From NCBI GenBank assembly GCA_015272515.1, contig JACYLN010000111.1, positions 1 to 64,000 on the forward strand: DNA of 64,000 bases, written 5' to 3'. How positions within the stretch are numbered: the stretch's first letter is position 1; each line of letters begins with the position of its first letter. The position numbers and the translations under genes were made by a program. Below, piece after piece: positions 41,794-50,580 of this stretch. The notes under the pieces were generated by a model, which saw only the letters and a program-made list of their open reading frames with translations, was not told the DNA's origin and did not search any database. This DNA is from Leptolyngbyaceae cyanobacterium C42_A2020_001. GTDB taxonomy: Bacteria; Cyanobacteriota; Cyanobacteriia; Leptolyngbyales; Leptolyngbyaceae.

Positions 41794-42748
41794 ACCCTTG
41801 TCGCTTTCGCCCCAAATACCATACCAGGCTAACAAATAGCCCCGTGCCAACGACGTATTTAATAATGTCGGGAACATTGGGATTGGGCGAGAAAAACCCC
41901 TCAATAATTCCAGCAATCACCAGCATGGGCACCACGCCAAACAACAGTTGCGCCGCCTGAATCCCATAAAACTTGAGCGCATCCACTCGCCGATATTTAC
42001 CCGGAAATAAAATCGCTCTTGCTAGCAAGAAACCTGCCCCTCCCGCCAGAAAGATTGCAGGCAATTCCAGAGAACCGTGGGGAAACACGAACGCCCAAAA
42101 GGGAAACGCAAGATTATTTTGCCCCACCAGGGTACCAATGGTACCAATCAAGATGCCATTGATCAGCATGATGTAAGCCGTGAACAACCCTGCGGTGATG
42201 CCGCCTGCCACTGCCCCAAAGGACACCTGAATGTTGTTGATCATGATGCTACTGGAGGCAAAGGGTTCGATGCCGACGATCGCCCCCATCCACAATTCAC
42301 CCCGATCGCGCACCTGCTCAATCAGACTCGCAGGCACAATTAGCTCGATAAATGAGGGATCATGCCATGCGATCCACCAGGCAACTAACCCCGCAAATAC
42401 AAACATCCCGGTTGCCAAAGCAATGTAACCCCGCGATCGCTGCACCACTGCCGGAAAGCCCCACCCGTAAAACTCCAGCAGCGATCGCCACTCTTGCCTG
42501 CGCGACCCTTGATAGATCTGAGAGTAAGCGCGAGTGGTCAGCGTTTGCAGATCGCGCACAATCATCTCCCCCACCTGATTGGTTTTTGCCCGCGCCAGAT
42601 CGGCGGAAACAGAACGGTATAAACTAGCAAGTTGACGGATTTCGTCTGCTTTTAGCGACTTCAAACCCCGCTTTTCCAGTTTTTTGAGTAAATCATCCAG
42701 CGTGTTCCAACTAGTCTGACGGCGACCAATCCAGCGTTGAATATTCAT
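41783..42748 (-). CDS. SpoIIM (stage II sporulation protein M)-like membrane protein
   Basis: From MNIQRWIGRRQTSW the protein has 321 residues; the frame is open nine codons upstream. A cytosolic N-terminal helix region (ELASLYRSVSADLARAKT, residues about 40-60) is followed by six membrane helices, with NNIQVSFGAVAGGITAGLFTAYIMLINGILIG and FVFPHGSLELPAIFLAGGAGFLLARAILFPG as family signatures. It is a DUF95/SpoIIM-family protein, common with DUF58, MoxR and RDD genes; in non-sporulating bacteria the role is not known. It is the first gene of a two-gene minus-strand unit. Confidence 0.8.
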   Translation of the reverse strand: MNIQRWIGRRQTSWNTLDDLLKKLEKRGLKSLKADEIRQLASLYRSVSADLARAKTNQVGEMIVRDLQTLTTRAYSQIYQGSRRQEWRSLLEFYGWGFPAVVQRSRGYIALATGMFVFAGLVAWWIAWHDPSFIELIVPASLIEQVRDRGELWMGAIVGIEPFASSSIMINNIQVSFGAVAGGITAGLFTAYIMLINGILIGTIGTLVGQNNLAFPFWAFVFPHGSLELPAIFLAGGAGFLLARAILFPGKYRRVDALKFYGIQAAQLLFGVVPMLVIAGIIEGFFSPNPNVPDIIKYVVGTGLFVSLVWYLGRKRQGYET

Positions 42749-42829
42749 AGATTGTTTACATTTCACAGAGATCAAGACGAGGTGGATTAGGATAGCGACA
42801 GCATCATCAGCCTAGCAGGAGTGTAGCTC

Positions 42830-43804
42830 ATGGCTTCCGGCTCACGTTCTTCACCTACCGAACCGCTTAGCGTCGGAAATGTTGTTAGTACAGGTTTTCA
42901 ACTTTATCGAGCAAATGCAAAACAATATCTTGGCATCGCCCTGATCTCAGTCGGTTGGTCATTATTACCAATTTTGGCACTGATTGCACTGGCTATTATT
43001 GCTGCCGCAGTGGGCGGTGCAACTGGAGAACCCGCAGCAGGTATTGGATTTTTTGTATTGGCATTTGTTGTTGTCATTGTGTTAGCAGTTTATTGTTTTG
43101 CCAAGTCTCTGGCAAATTCTGCCTTAATTTCACGACTGGCATTTTCTGAGATCAGCAATCAATCAGAAGATTTTTTAGCTTCTCGACGTTTTGTTGATTC
43201 GCGTAAGTGGAGCTTTTTATTTACGCAAATTTTGGTGGGTTTAATTGCTGGTGGAGCAGTCATCGCATTTTATATCGTGCTTGGCATTCTGTTTGCTGCT
43301 ACCGTTGCGGCCTCTGGTGGCTTTGGCGGCAGTGGTGGTAATTCAGGCGTTGCTGCTATTTTTGGGCTGTTGATCTTTGTGCTGGTGATTGCCGCACTGG
43401 TCTTTTTCCTGTGGTTAGGGGCACGCTTGTTTGGGGCAGAAGTGCCGCTGGCAGTGGAAGCACAAAGTTCTGCATCTCAGTCAATTGGTCGGTTTTGGAA
43501 TTTGACCAAAGGCAATGCCTGGCGGATTGTGCTGGTATTGCTCGTGGCGGTTCTCGTTACCTTGCCGATTATTCTCGTGAGCCAACTGCTTGCCAGCATT
43601 CCTCAAGCAATTGTTGAAAATGGGGTGGCTTCGGGTTCTGCCACTGTGACCACCCTCGCCATTCTTTCGGCCTTAATCAGTTATGCGGTGAGTGTGCTGC
43701 TGAACCTCCTCGTTTTACCGTTTTGGCAGGTGATCAAGTCGGTGGTTTATTACGACTTGCGAAATCGTCGTGAGGGGTTGGGTTTGCAGTTCCGCGATCG
43801 CTAG
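42830..43804 (+). CDS. Polytopic membrane protein, DUF975/GDPD-membrane-domain-like
   Basis: The 324-residue protein starts with a soluble stretch (GNVVSTGFQLYRANAKQYLGIALI) and then has about six membrane helices. A Gly/Ser-rich loop (SGGFGGSGGNSG) lies near the middle, and near residue 200 is RFWNLTKGNAWRIVLVLLV. The helix layout and the N-terminal phrase recall the membrane domain of DUF975 or of glycerophosphodiester phosphodiesterase proteins, without a catalytic part. It ends 20 bases before the RDD gene start, in which the upstream frame overlaps it, so both are cotranscribed. Confidence 0.55.
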   Translation: MASGSRSSPTEPLSVGNVVSTGFQLYRANAKQYLGIALISVGWSLLPILALIALAIIAAAVGGATGEPAAGIGFFVLAFVVVIVLAVYCFAKSLANSALISRLAFSEISNQSEDFLASRRFVDSRKWSFLFTQILVGLIAGGAVIAFYIVLGILFAATVAASGGFGGSGGNSGVAAIFGLLIFVLVIAALVFFLWLGARLFGAEVPLAVEAQSSASQSIGRFWNLTKGNAWRIVLVLLVAVLVTLPIILVSQLLASIPQAIVENGVASGSATVTTLAILSALISYAVSVLLNLLVLPFWQVIKSVVYYDLRNRREGLGLQFRDR

Positions 43805-43823
43805 GCATCTCCAACGTCCACCT

Positions 43824-44666
43824 ATGCGCTTTTTCAATCGAATTTCTTTATCCACGCCTGAAAGTGTTGAGTTGGAGTTTACTCTAGCTGGCATTGGCAA
43901 CCGCGCCCTGGCATTAATTATTGACTACAACATTCTGGCAATCATCTTGCTGGTCTTTTGGGGAGCGTGGTTGCTGTTCTTCTTTGGGTTGATGAGTTAT
44001 TTAGAACAACTTGAGGGAGACTACAGCCAGGTTCCCTATTGGTTGCTGGGGATTGCGTTACTGGCGAGCTTTGTCATTTACAACGGTTATTTCGTCTACT
44101 TTGAGGTAGTGCGACAGGGACAAAGCCCTGGCAAACGCATCGCCAAAATCCGTGTGATTCGGGATGATGGACGACCTGTAGGAATATCACAGTCGGTAAT
44201 TCGATCGCTGTTGCGGGCGATCGATGACTTATTCTTCATTGGTACGTTGTTTATTCTGTTTGGCAAACAGGAAAAGCGGATTGGTGATTGGGCAGCCGGA
44301 ACGCTGGTAATTCAAGAAGAGACAGGGAATCCCTCTCGCGATCGCCGTTTCTCTATCTTGCAAGGCAAATCTTCCGACACCCCGGACAATAACAATGCGT
44401 TGGGTATCTCCAAAGAGGCTGCCATCCTGGCTGAACAATTGCCGGAAATTGCCGATCTCAGCCAATTACTTCCCGATGATTTTGCGGTGATTCGCGAATA
44501 TCTGCGTCGCCGTCGCCAAATGGCACACATCGCCCGGACTGAAAAAAGTATGCAACTTGCTCATCAATTGCAAACGCTGATTCATCTAGAAATGATTCCT
44601 CAGGGTACTTCCTCCGATCACTTTCTGGAAGCCGTTTACCTGGCATATCAGCGGCAGGAGCGGTAA
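43824..44666 (+). CDS. RDD-family membrane protein
   Basis: From the ATG at 43824 the protein has 280 residues; the frame is open into the previous gene. The RDD hallmark is GIGNRALALIIDYNILAIILLVF (Arg and Asp in the first helix), and the second family region KRIAKIRVIRDDGRPVGISQSVIRSLLRAIDD follows with a third helix. A C-terminal soluble part of about 100 residues (from SILQGKSSDTPDNN to AVYLAYQRQE) is not typical and contains ARTEKSMQLAHQLQTL. RDD proteins are membrane proteins of uncertain role, found near DUF58 and MoxR. The gene converges on the DUF58 gene. Confidence 0.82.
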   Translation: MRFFNRISLSTPESVELEFTLAGIGNRALALIIDYNILAIILLVFWGAWLLFFFGLMSYLEQLEGDYSQVPYWLLGIALLASFVIYNGYFVYFEVVRQGQSPGKRIAKIRVIRDDGRPVGISQSVIRSLLRAIDDLFFIGTLFILFGKQEKRIGDWAAGTLVIQEETGNPSRDRRFSILQGKSSDTPDNNNALGISKEAAILAEQLPEIADLSQLLPDDFAVIREYLRRRRQMAHIARTEKSMQLAHQLQTLIHLEMIPQGTSSDHFLEAVYLAYQRQER

Positions 44667-44678
44667 GGTTGTGGCTTC

Positions 44679-44706
44679 GGTGCGTTACGCTGTCGCTAAC
44701 GGCACC
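44679..44706. repeat. GGTGCGTTA-type hairpin between convergent genes
   Basis: GGTGCGTTA and TAACGGCACC pair with one bulged G and a loop of about nine bases. Repeats with this core (GGTGCGTTA...TAACGCACC) are widespread intergenic elements in filamentous cyanobacteria as I remember them. It sits between the RDD and DUF58 genes and may act as a two-way terminator. Confidence 0.45.
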
Positions 44707-44738
44707 CTACGTTAAGGGGACCTCTTTTTGAAAGGGGT

Positions 44739-46067
44739 TTACAACTGGTTGCGAGCTTTGAGTTGCAGGTAGCGATCGACCAGATCTTCACTAATCTGGT
44801 TGGCGGGCGCATCCAAAATCAACACGCCTTTTTGCTTCAACTTTTCCAGGGCAAGTTGCCGTTGGGAGAGTAAGTCAAGCGCTACGGCACGGGCATAGGT
44901 ATCTGGAATCGTTGTGGTGAGGGAATGGGCCTTCGCATCGACTTGGGGATCGCGCAGGGTGACACAAAACGGCAAATGACGAGAAGACAGGCGACTCATT
45001 GCTGCTAGCAGTTCAGCAGAGGCAATTTCGTCAATTACATCGGTAATCAGCACCACCAGAGCGCGGCGAGTTTGGCGGGTTGCCACAGTGGTCACTGCGC
45101 CCAGGTAATCGGGTTCCAGCAACACGGGTTGGATCGGGGTGAGGGTTTCGATCAGTTTAGCCAATTGGGTTTGTCCACGTTCAGGCGGAACCCAAGTAGT
45201 CATTTGTCGATCAAATACGCCAATGCCAACGCGATCGCCCCGCTGCAACCCCGCTAACGCCAGCGATAAAGTGGCATTCAAGCCCCAATCAAACCGTGCC
45301 AAGCCTTTTACCTGGGCGGTCATTAAGCGTCCGCGATCGAGCAACACAACCAGGGTTTGTTCTTGCTCTGGTTCCAGCACTTTTACCAAGACGCGATTGC
45401 GACGAGCGGTAGCTTTCCAGTCGATCAAGCGGGGGTCATCCCCAGTGCCATAATCTCTGAGTTCAGCAAATTCGGTGCCCATACCCTGCCGTCGCGCCCG
45501 CCGGATATTGCCTGATGTTTGCAGGGTGAGCTTGATGGAGAGCGATCGCAGCCCGATCAGGTCAGGATAAACGGCAACGGTTTGTTGTTGGGGACTTTTC
45601 CAGTCGTCCCACGCCAAGCCCCACCGACCCAACTGCCGCACCTGCAGGTTGCCCCATTTGTACTCCCCTCGCTGAAAAGGCATCGCTGTGTAGGTAATTT
45701 CTTGGGTTTTCTGAGCTGATAATGAGAGGGTATGAGTTGCTTCTGAAACCTGAAATGCTTGCGGATAGTTGTCTCGAATCTGAATGATGGCAGGGCGATC
45801 GCTCGTCTGTACTGTTAACTTCACAGGATTGTCTCGCCCAATCGATAAGCGCTGGAGCGAATCTCGCGTTACCGTTACCCGATGCGCTCTAGTGCTAAAG
45901 CCATCGATCGCCATTGCTAGTAGCACTACTGCATCAAATCCCAACGTTGCCAAAATCGACCAACCCAACAGTCGGGGATTGATGAAATCACCTCCCAGGG
46001 TGGCGGCGATCATGCCAGCGATCGTCCCACCAACCAACCACAAATAAACGCGACGCGAGGGAATCAT
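44739..46067 (-). CDS. DUF58 domain protein
   Basis: The 442-residue protein begins MIPSRRVYLWLVGGTIAG, the usual start of this family, with two membrane helices in the first 55 residues. A beta-rich middle follows, then the DUF58 signature around EFAELRDYGTGDDPRLIDWKATARRNRVLVKVLEPEQ and a VWA-like C-terminal part (TLVVLLDRGRLMTA). DUF58 proteins pair with MoxR ATPases. The gene order here (SpoIIM, RDD, DUF58) is the common neighbourhood, but MoxR is 35 kb away. Its ATG overlaps the stop of the upstream methyltransferase by ATGA. Confidence 0.87.
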   Translation of the reverse strand: MIPSRRVYLWLVGGTIAGMIAATLGGDFINPRLLGWSILATLGFDAVVLLAMAIDGFSTRAHRVTVTRDSLQRLSIGRDNPVKLTVQTSDRPAIIQIRDNYPQAFQVSEATHTLSLSAQKTQEITYTAMPFQRGEYKWGNLQVRQLGRWGLAWDDWKSPQQQTVAVYPDLIGLRSLSIKLTLQTSGNIRRARRQGMGTEFAELRDYGTGDDPRLIDWKATARRNRVLVKVLEPEQEQTLVVLLDRGRLMTAQVKGLARFDWGLNATLSLALAGLQRGDRVGIGVFDRQMTTWVPPERGQTQLAKLIETLTPIQPVLLEPDYLGAVTTVATRQTRRALVVLITDVIDEIASAELLAAMSRLSSRHLPFCVTLRDPQVDAKAHSLTTTIPDTYARAVALDLLSQRQLALEKLKQKGVLILDAPANQISEDLVDRYLQLKARNQL

Positions 46068-46957
46068 AAAGACAAACTAGAAGATGATTGGGCAAAATCT
46101 AAAACTAATTGACTACTCAAATTAAGATTTCCATCCGCACACCTCTCATGATCAACTGCATAGTTTGTAATGAATAGCTCTTTTCCTTTAGCCGCACGGA
46201 TTTGCTTATAGTTATTCATGCCGTATTGAAGTTGCCATTCATAAAGGTAAGCGAATTGAAACTTTTCTCTGATTTCGGGGCAATCATCATAGGTCACCAG
46301 CCATTGATGATTACAGTTTTTCAAAAGTTCAGCAAATCTATCGTGATCAAAAGATGTATGAAGGTCACCTTTCTTTCCATAGAGCTTCGATTTTCTAACG
46401 CTAAGATATGGAGGATCTAAGAACAGAAAAACATTGTCTCCAGAAACTTTTAAAAGATCACTGTAATCCAAATTTGTAATCATCACACCATTGAGCAAAT
46501 TCTCTAATCTTGATAATCGCTCAATGGAAGACTCAGTAAATCTTTTGTGAAAAGCTTCTTCTGAATATCCGCCCGACTCTACCGTGCCTGAAAATGTAAT
46601 TCGATTCAATACAAAGAAACGAATCGCTCTCTCCAGTTCAGATAAATCTTGAGTGCTATCGTGCGTTAGTTTTGCAAAAAGCTCTCTTCCATTTTTATAG
46701 TGATTTTTGATTTCACGAATACCAGAAACCAAATCAGATAAACGAGATTGGGCACAATGCCAAAAAAGGAACAAATCGTAATTTAAATCATTCACCCAAA
46801 AACGCAGGTCTTTTCGTTTTTGCTTTAAGTGAATAAACAAAGAACCACCACCTAAAAAAGGCTCTCGATAATCTGAGAAGGCTGCTGGCAAATAATTAAT
46901 AATCTGGGGAATTGCTCTTGATTTTCCACCCGGATAGCGTAACGGACTTTTGATCAT
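46064..46957 (-). CDS. D12-class adenine-specific DNA methyltransferase
   Basis: The protein has 297 residues from MIKSPLRYPGGKSRAIPQI, the SAM-binding motif I of the D12 (Dam-like) class. REPFLGGGSLF, WVNDLN and FLFLDPPYLSV (Asp181, catalytic motif IV) follow. It adds a methyl group to adenine N6; the recognised site cannot be read. The stretch is AT-richer than its neighbours and lacks HIP1 octamers, which points to horizontal arrival. It is translationally linked on both sides: its ATG overlaps the stop of a 55-residue ORF, and its stop overlaps the DUF58 start. No restriction enzyme gene is visible. Confidence 0.88.
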   Translation of the reverse strand: MIKSPLRYPGGKSRAIPQIINYLPAAFSDYREPFLGGGSLFIHLKQKRKDLRFWVNDLNYDLFLFWHCAQSRLSDLVSGIREIKNHYKNGRELFAKLTHDSTQDLSELERAIRFFVLNRITFSGTVESGGYSEEAFHKRFTESSIERLSRLENLLNGVMITNLDYSDLLKVSGDNVFLFLDPPYLSVRKSKLYGKKGDLHTSFDHDRFAELLKNCNHQWLVTYDDCPEIREKFQFAYLYEWQLQYGMNNYKQIRAAKGKELFITNYAVDHERCADGNLNLSSQLVLDFAQSSSSLSL

Positions 46958-47121
46958 ATGGGTAAAACCCACTCGTTAAGAGCAAAGCCATTATCTTGAG
47001 CTTGAATGATGCAACAAGCTGGGAGCTGATTAACGTCTAGCGCCTCAAGACTAAATGTTTTTAAGGGATGACGAAGCGTTGTTTGATATTGAATTCCTTC
47101 AATGACGGCCGTAATGCTCAT
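46954..47121 (-). CDS. 55-residue protein coupled to the DNA methyltransferase
   Basis: The ORF runs from the ATG at 47121 to a TGA that overlaps the methyltransferase ATG (ATGA at 46957-46954). The product begins MSITAVIEGIQYQTTLRHPL and ends FALNEWVLPI, with two adjacent cysteines (PACCIIQ). There is no signal peptide. It has the same AT-rich composition as the methyltransferase and starts 27 bases after the NTF2-like gene. I do not recognise it. Its place before an adenine methyltransferase suggests a controller, a specificity or antirestriction partner, or the remnant of a lost restriction subunit; all are guesses. Confidence 0.6.
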   Translation of the reverse strand: MSITAVIEGIQYQTTLRHPLKTFSLEALDVNQLPACCIIQAQDNGFALNEWVLPI

Positions 47122-47148
47122 GATACAAATTCATCACCCGCAAGCACC

Positions 47149-48012
47149 TTATCTTCGTCCTTGAATTTTTAAGCGCTGAGTCACCATTGTGATCCCATCA
47201 TGCCGAACAACAACGGCTGAAAGCCAGTGCTGCTCAGCATTGTTAGGGGCGCGTCCCACCTTAAAAATACCACCAGAGTTTAAGGGTTCCAGGGTTGCAG
47301 TTGTGATGTTGGTGAAACCTTCGGGTTTGATGGTTTCTTCCAGGGCGGCACCCATCAGCAGATCGTCTCCCAATGGCTCTTGCACGATCGCATCAAAATT
47401 AAACTCCTGTCCACTCCGCACCTGCTCTGGCAAACTAATTTTCAACGTGGGCGGATTGGTACCACTGGTGATCTGGCTGCGCTCATTCAGCACTTCCTGG
47501 CTAACAATTTTTTGGTTCTCAACCCGCTGCCGTGCCTCCAGTTGGGCATTGAGCTTAAATTCGCGATCGCCCTCTTTCTTCGTTCCCGTAATGTAGGTTA
47601 CCGTCTCTGCCACAAAGGCGTTGCCTTCCTGCTTCCAAGATTTCAACTCAGTGCGGTAGCTCAAATTAGGATAGCGCTTCCACAATGCTGATAACGACTC
47701 TTGCAAGGTTTGCCGATTCAACCCATCCGAATGCGTGAATGTGGGGCTATAAAACTCCACCACTGTTTGAGCATTTTGGCGATTTGCTGCCGCGTCTAGA
47801 TTGCTCAACAGGGTTTTTAGCTGGTCGGGGGCGGCGGCTGCGATCGAGCTTTGGGCTTGAGCGGGATAGGCAAGACTCAAACCCGATGTCAACAAACCAA
47901 TGGTGAGAAGCCATGCCTGCCAATGGTGACGAGGGCGAGATGGTTGAAAACGGGAAGGGGGGAACGATGGGCGATCGCTGGAAGGCATTTGCATAACGAG
48001 AGACAATAACAC
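47149..48012 (-). CDS. Exported NTF2/SnoaL-like protein
   Basis: The 287-residue protein has a long signal region (HHWQAWLLTIGLLTSGLSLAYPAQAQS). The domain at about 60-165 (LLSNLDAAANRQNAQTVVEFYSPTFTHSDGL, then YPNLSYRTELKSWKQEGNAFVAETVTYITG) is the cone-shaped NTF2-like fold. The C-terminal 120 residues form another beta-rich region ending MVTQRLKIQGRR. An ATG six codons downstream (47994) is an alternative start. It is divergent from murG and is followed by the 55-residue ORF, so it may head the methyltransferase/DUF58 transcript. Confidence 0.62.
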   Translation of the reverse strand: MLLSLVMQMPSSDRPSFPPSRFQPSRPRHHWQAWLLTIGLLTSGLSLAYPAQAQSSIAAAAPDQLKTLLSNLDAAANRQNAQTVVEFYSPTFTHSDGLNRQTLQESLSALWKRYPNLSYRTELKSWKQEGNAFVAETVTYITGTKKEGDREFKLNAQLEARQRVENQKIVSQEVLNERSQITSGTNPPTLKISLPEQVRSGQEFNFDAIVQEPLGDDLLMGAALEETIKPEGFTNITTATLEPLNSGGIFKVGRAPNNAEQHWLSAVVVRHDGITMVTQRLKIQGRR

Positions 48013-48162
48013 TATTTAAGCTCAAGCACTAGACTACTGAGGGTCTTGCCATTTGGCATGGATCATTATCTTAAGTTAATGAACTCATTTCCTTAGTAGA
48101 CTTTGTGACAGCTCACTGTTAGTGTAATCACTTCCAGGATGTCTGCAAGCGGGTGCGCTCCT

Positions 48163-49242
48163 ATGACTTCTAAACGACTATTGATAGCGGCAAGTGGAAC
48201 AGGGGGACACGTCTTTCCAGCGCTTGCTGTTGCCGAACAACTGCCCAACTACGAGATTGAGTGGCTGGGCGTACCTGATCGACTGGAAAAGCAATTAGTT
48301 CCAGCGCAATACCCGCTGCATTTTGTTGATGTAGAAGGCTTTCAGCAGCGAGGCTTGGCGATCGTTCGAGTGTTGGCAAAATTTGCTCGATCGCTGTGGC
48401 AGGTGCGATCGCTCCTGCGTCAGGGCAAGTTTGATGGCATATTTACCACGGGTGGATACATTGCAGCTCCCGCTGTGATTGCCGCCCGGATGCAGGGCAT
48501 TCCCGTGATCTTGCATGAGTCCAACGCGCTACCAGGAAAGGTGACCCGTTTCCTAAGTCCCTGGTGTGATGTGGTAGCGATCGGGTTTAAGGATGCAGCC
48601 CAGTTTCTGCCCCGCGCCAAGCAAACGCTCCATACTGGAACACCCGTGCGTGCCCAGTTTTTGCAAACTCCGCCCCCCAAGCTCACAGATTTGCCAATTC
48701 CGCCGGATGTGCCGCTGTTGGCGATCGTAGGGGGCAGTCAGGGGGCAGTTGCAGTCAACAAACTCGTGCGGGAATGTGCATCTGTTTGGTTAGAGGCTGG
48801 AATCTGGATTGTGCATCAAACCGGGGAAAATGACCCCGATGCCAAAACCCTTACTCATCCTCACTACTTTCCGTTGCCGTTTTATACCAATATGGCGGCG
48901 TTGTTTCATCGTGCAAATTTGGTGATTGGGCGTTCGGGTGCCGGAACGTTGACTGAATTGGCGATCGCTCACACCCCGTCCATCTTAATCCCCTACCCAT
49001 TTGCTGCGGATGATCACCAAACCTACAACGCTAACGTCTTTGTCAATGCTGGCGCTGCTAAACTTTTCCAGCAAAAAGAGCTAACAGTAAAACAGTTGCA
49101 AACTGAGGTATTGCAGTTGTTGGTGAAGAATGCCAGCGAACTCAAGCAAATGACCACAAATACCGCAAATCTTGCGATTCCAGACAGTGCTATGCGTTTA
49201 GCACACTTGCTGAGAGATACAATTGAGCCACAAGATAAGTAA
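48163..49242 (+). CDS. murG: MurG, lipid II glycosyltransferase
   Basis: From the ATG at 48163 the protein has 359 residues; an ATG at 48139 (367 residues) is also possible. IAASGTGGHVFPALAVAEQL is the acceptor-side glycine loop, GIFTTGGYIAAPAVIAARMQGIPVILHESNA the middle, and FHRANLVIGRSGAGTLTELAI the UDP-GlcNAc-binding region. It transfers GlcNAc to lipid I to give lipid II at the cytoplasmic side of the membrane. The gene is solitary, not in a division cluster, as is usual in cyanobacteria. Divergent from the NTF2-like gene. Confidence 0.93.
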   Translation: MTSKRLLIAASGTGGHVFPALAVAEQLPNYEIEWLGVPDRLEKQLVPAQYPLHFVDVEGFQQRGLAIVRVLAKFARSLWQVRSLLRQGKFDGIFTTGGYIAAPAVIAARMQGIPVILHESNALPGKVTRFLSPWCDVVAIGFKDAAQFLPRAKQTLHTGTPVRAQFLQTPPPKLTDLPIPPDVPLLAIVGGSQGAVAVNKLVRECASVWLEAGIWIVHQTGENDPDAKTLTHPHYFPLPFYTNMAALFHRANLVIGRSGAGTLTELAIAHTPSILIPYPFAADDHQTYNANVFVNAGAAKLFQQKELTVKQLQTEVLQLLVKNASELKQMTTNTANLAIPDSAMRLAHLLRDTIEPQDK

Positions 49243-49361
49243 TTATCTCGGTAACTCGTTCATTTCCCGGCGCTCGCGCCTTAAATCAACATTCAGCCAG
49301 ATGCAAATGGGGATCGAGTTTCAGCATAATAGCCAGTAGCACAAAAATATCTGCGACGTTA

Positions 49362-50579
49362 ATGGTCAGTTCTGGAACCCCAAAACCCAAAAGCCGATTG
49401 TTGAATTGGTGGGACTCGCTTACACCGCTCTCGCGAGCATTAGCGATCGCGCTGGCTGCACCGCTTACTGTGCTTAATGCCTGGGCATTCTCGTCCATCT
49501 TCAGCTATTTCCAGTCGTTGCTGGTGCTGATGATTGTGGCATCCTTGTTTGCCTTTCTGCTGAATTACCCAGTGAGTTGGTTACAAAGACGTGGCACCCA
49601 ACGCACGCAGGCAGCAATTGTCGTCTTTCTGCTGGCACTGTTAGGGGTTTTGGTGTTGGCAGTGACCTTGCTACCGTTAGCGATCGCCCAGGCGCAACAG
49701 CTCGTTGTCCGTCTGCCCGAATGGTTCGACTCTGGACAGCGGCAACTCGTCATGTTGGATCAACGGCTGACTGATATGGGGCTGCCCGTTAGTCTAGATG
49801 GAATCATCGTTCAGATTAACGATCGCCTGAAAAGTCAGTTACAGATCATCGCCGGAAAAGCTTTAAACCTGACGCTGGATCTGGCAGTGTTCACTGTCGC
49901 CAAATTAATCGACGTGCTGTTGACTGTAATCTCCACATTTTACCTACTTCAGCATGGGGATGAAGTGTGGGAGAACATTGTGGGCTGGCTACCCAACCGG
50001 ATTCAAGCACCGTTTTCCAATACGTTGCGCCTCAGTTTTCAAAATTATTTCTTGGGTCAAATTATTTCGTCTACCTGTATGGCAGTGGGCTTAACCTCCA
50101 CGTTCTGGTTGCTGAAAGTGCCCTTTGGGCTGCTGTTTGGTTTGACGATTGGCTTCATGGCATTGGTGCCGTTTGGTGGCTCCGTGGGAATTGCGATCGT
50201 CACCTTTTTAGTAGGGCTGCGAGATATTGGTACTGCCTTTCAGGTGCTTGCAGTTGCCTTGATCGTTCAGCAAATTGTGGAAAATGGCATCGCACCCAGA
50301 GTCCTGGGAAGTGTAACAGGTCTCAATCCCTTCTGGGTATTCGTGGCAATTTTGACGGGTGCGCGAGTGGGTGGTTTTTTAGGCGTGGTAGTTGCTGTTC
50401 CCACAGCGGTCATGGTGCGAGAAGCCCTAGATGCGGTTCGTTCGACCCGCAAGAATGTGGAAATTATCATGACCGATTCGGAACACAACGATCCTGGCTA
50501 CCACGCTTCCCTGTCCAATCCGCCGATGCCCCCAGAAGAGAGGCTTGACCCTTCTAAGAGAACAGAAACTGTTTCTTGA
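49362..50579 (+). CDS. AI-2E family permease
   Basis: The 405-residue protein has about eight membrane helices. A pair near residues 30-75 (FQSLLVLMIVASLFAFLLNYPVSWLQRRG), one near 80-105, an amphipathic stretch around 120-170 and further helices from about 185 are visible. IGFMALVPFGGSVGIAIVTFLV and LNPFWVFVAILTGARVGGFLGVVVAVPTAVMV are signatures of the YdiK/PerM (AI-2E) family. Family members export quorum signals or exchange ions; the substrate is unknown. The gene is convergent with the TxlA-like gene, one base between the stops. Confidence 0.85.
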   Translation: MVSSGTPKPKSRLLNWWDSLTPLSRALAIALAAPLTVLNAWAFSSIFSYFQSLLVLMIVASLFAFLLNYPVSWLQRRGTQRTQAAIVVFLLALLGVLVLAVTLLPLAIAQAQQLVVRLPEWFDSGQRQLVMLDQRLTDMGLPVSLDGIIVQINDRLKSQLQIIAGKALNLTLDLAVFTVAKLIDVLLTVISTFYLLQHGDEVWENIVGWLPNRIQAPFSNTLRLSFQNYFLGQIISSTCMAVGLTSTFWLLKVPFGLLFGLTIGFMALVPFGGSVGIAIVTFLVGLRDIGTAFQVLAVALIVQQIVENGIAPRVLGSVTGLNPFWVFVAILTGARVGGFLGVVVAVPTAVMVREALDAVRSTRKNVEIIMTDSEHNDPGYHASLSNPPMPPEERLDPSKRTETVS

Positions 50580-50580
50580 T

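Noticed and set aside
49967-50548. 193-codon ORF inside the AI-2E permease gene
   Set aside because: Out-of-frame shadow of a hydrophobic gene with many Trp, Ser and Cys; the permease frame is complete.
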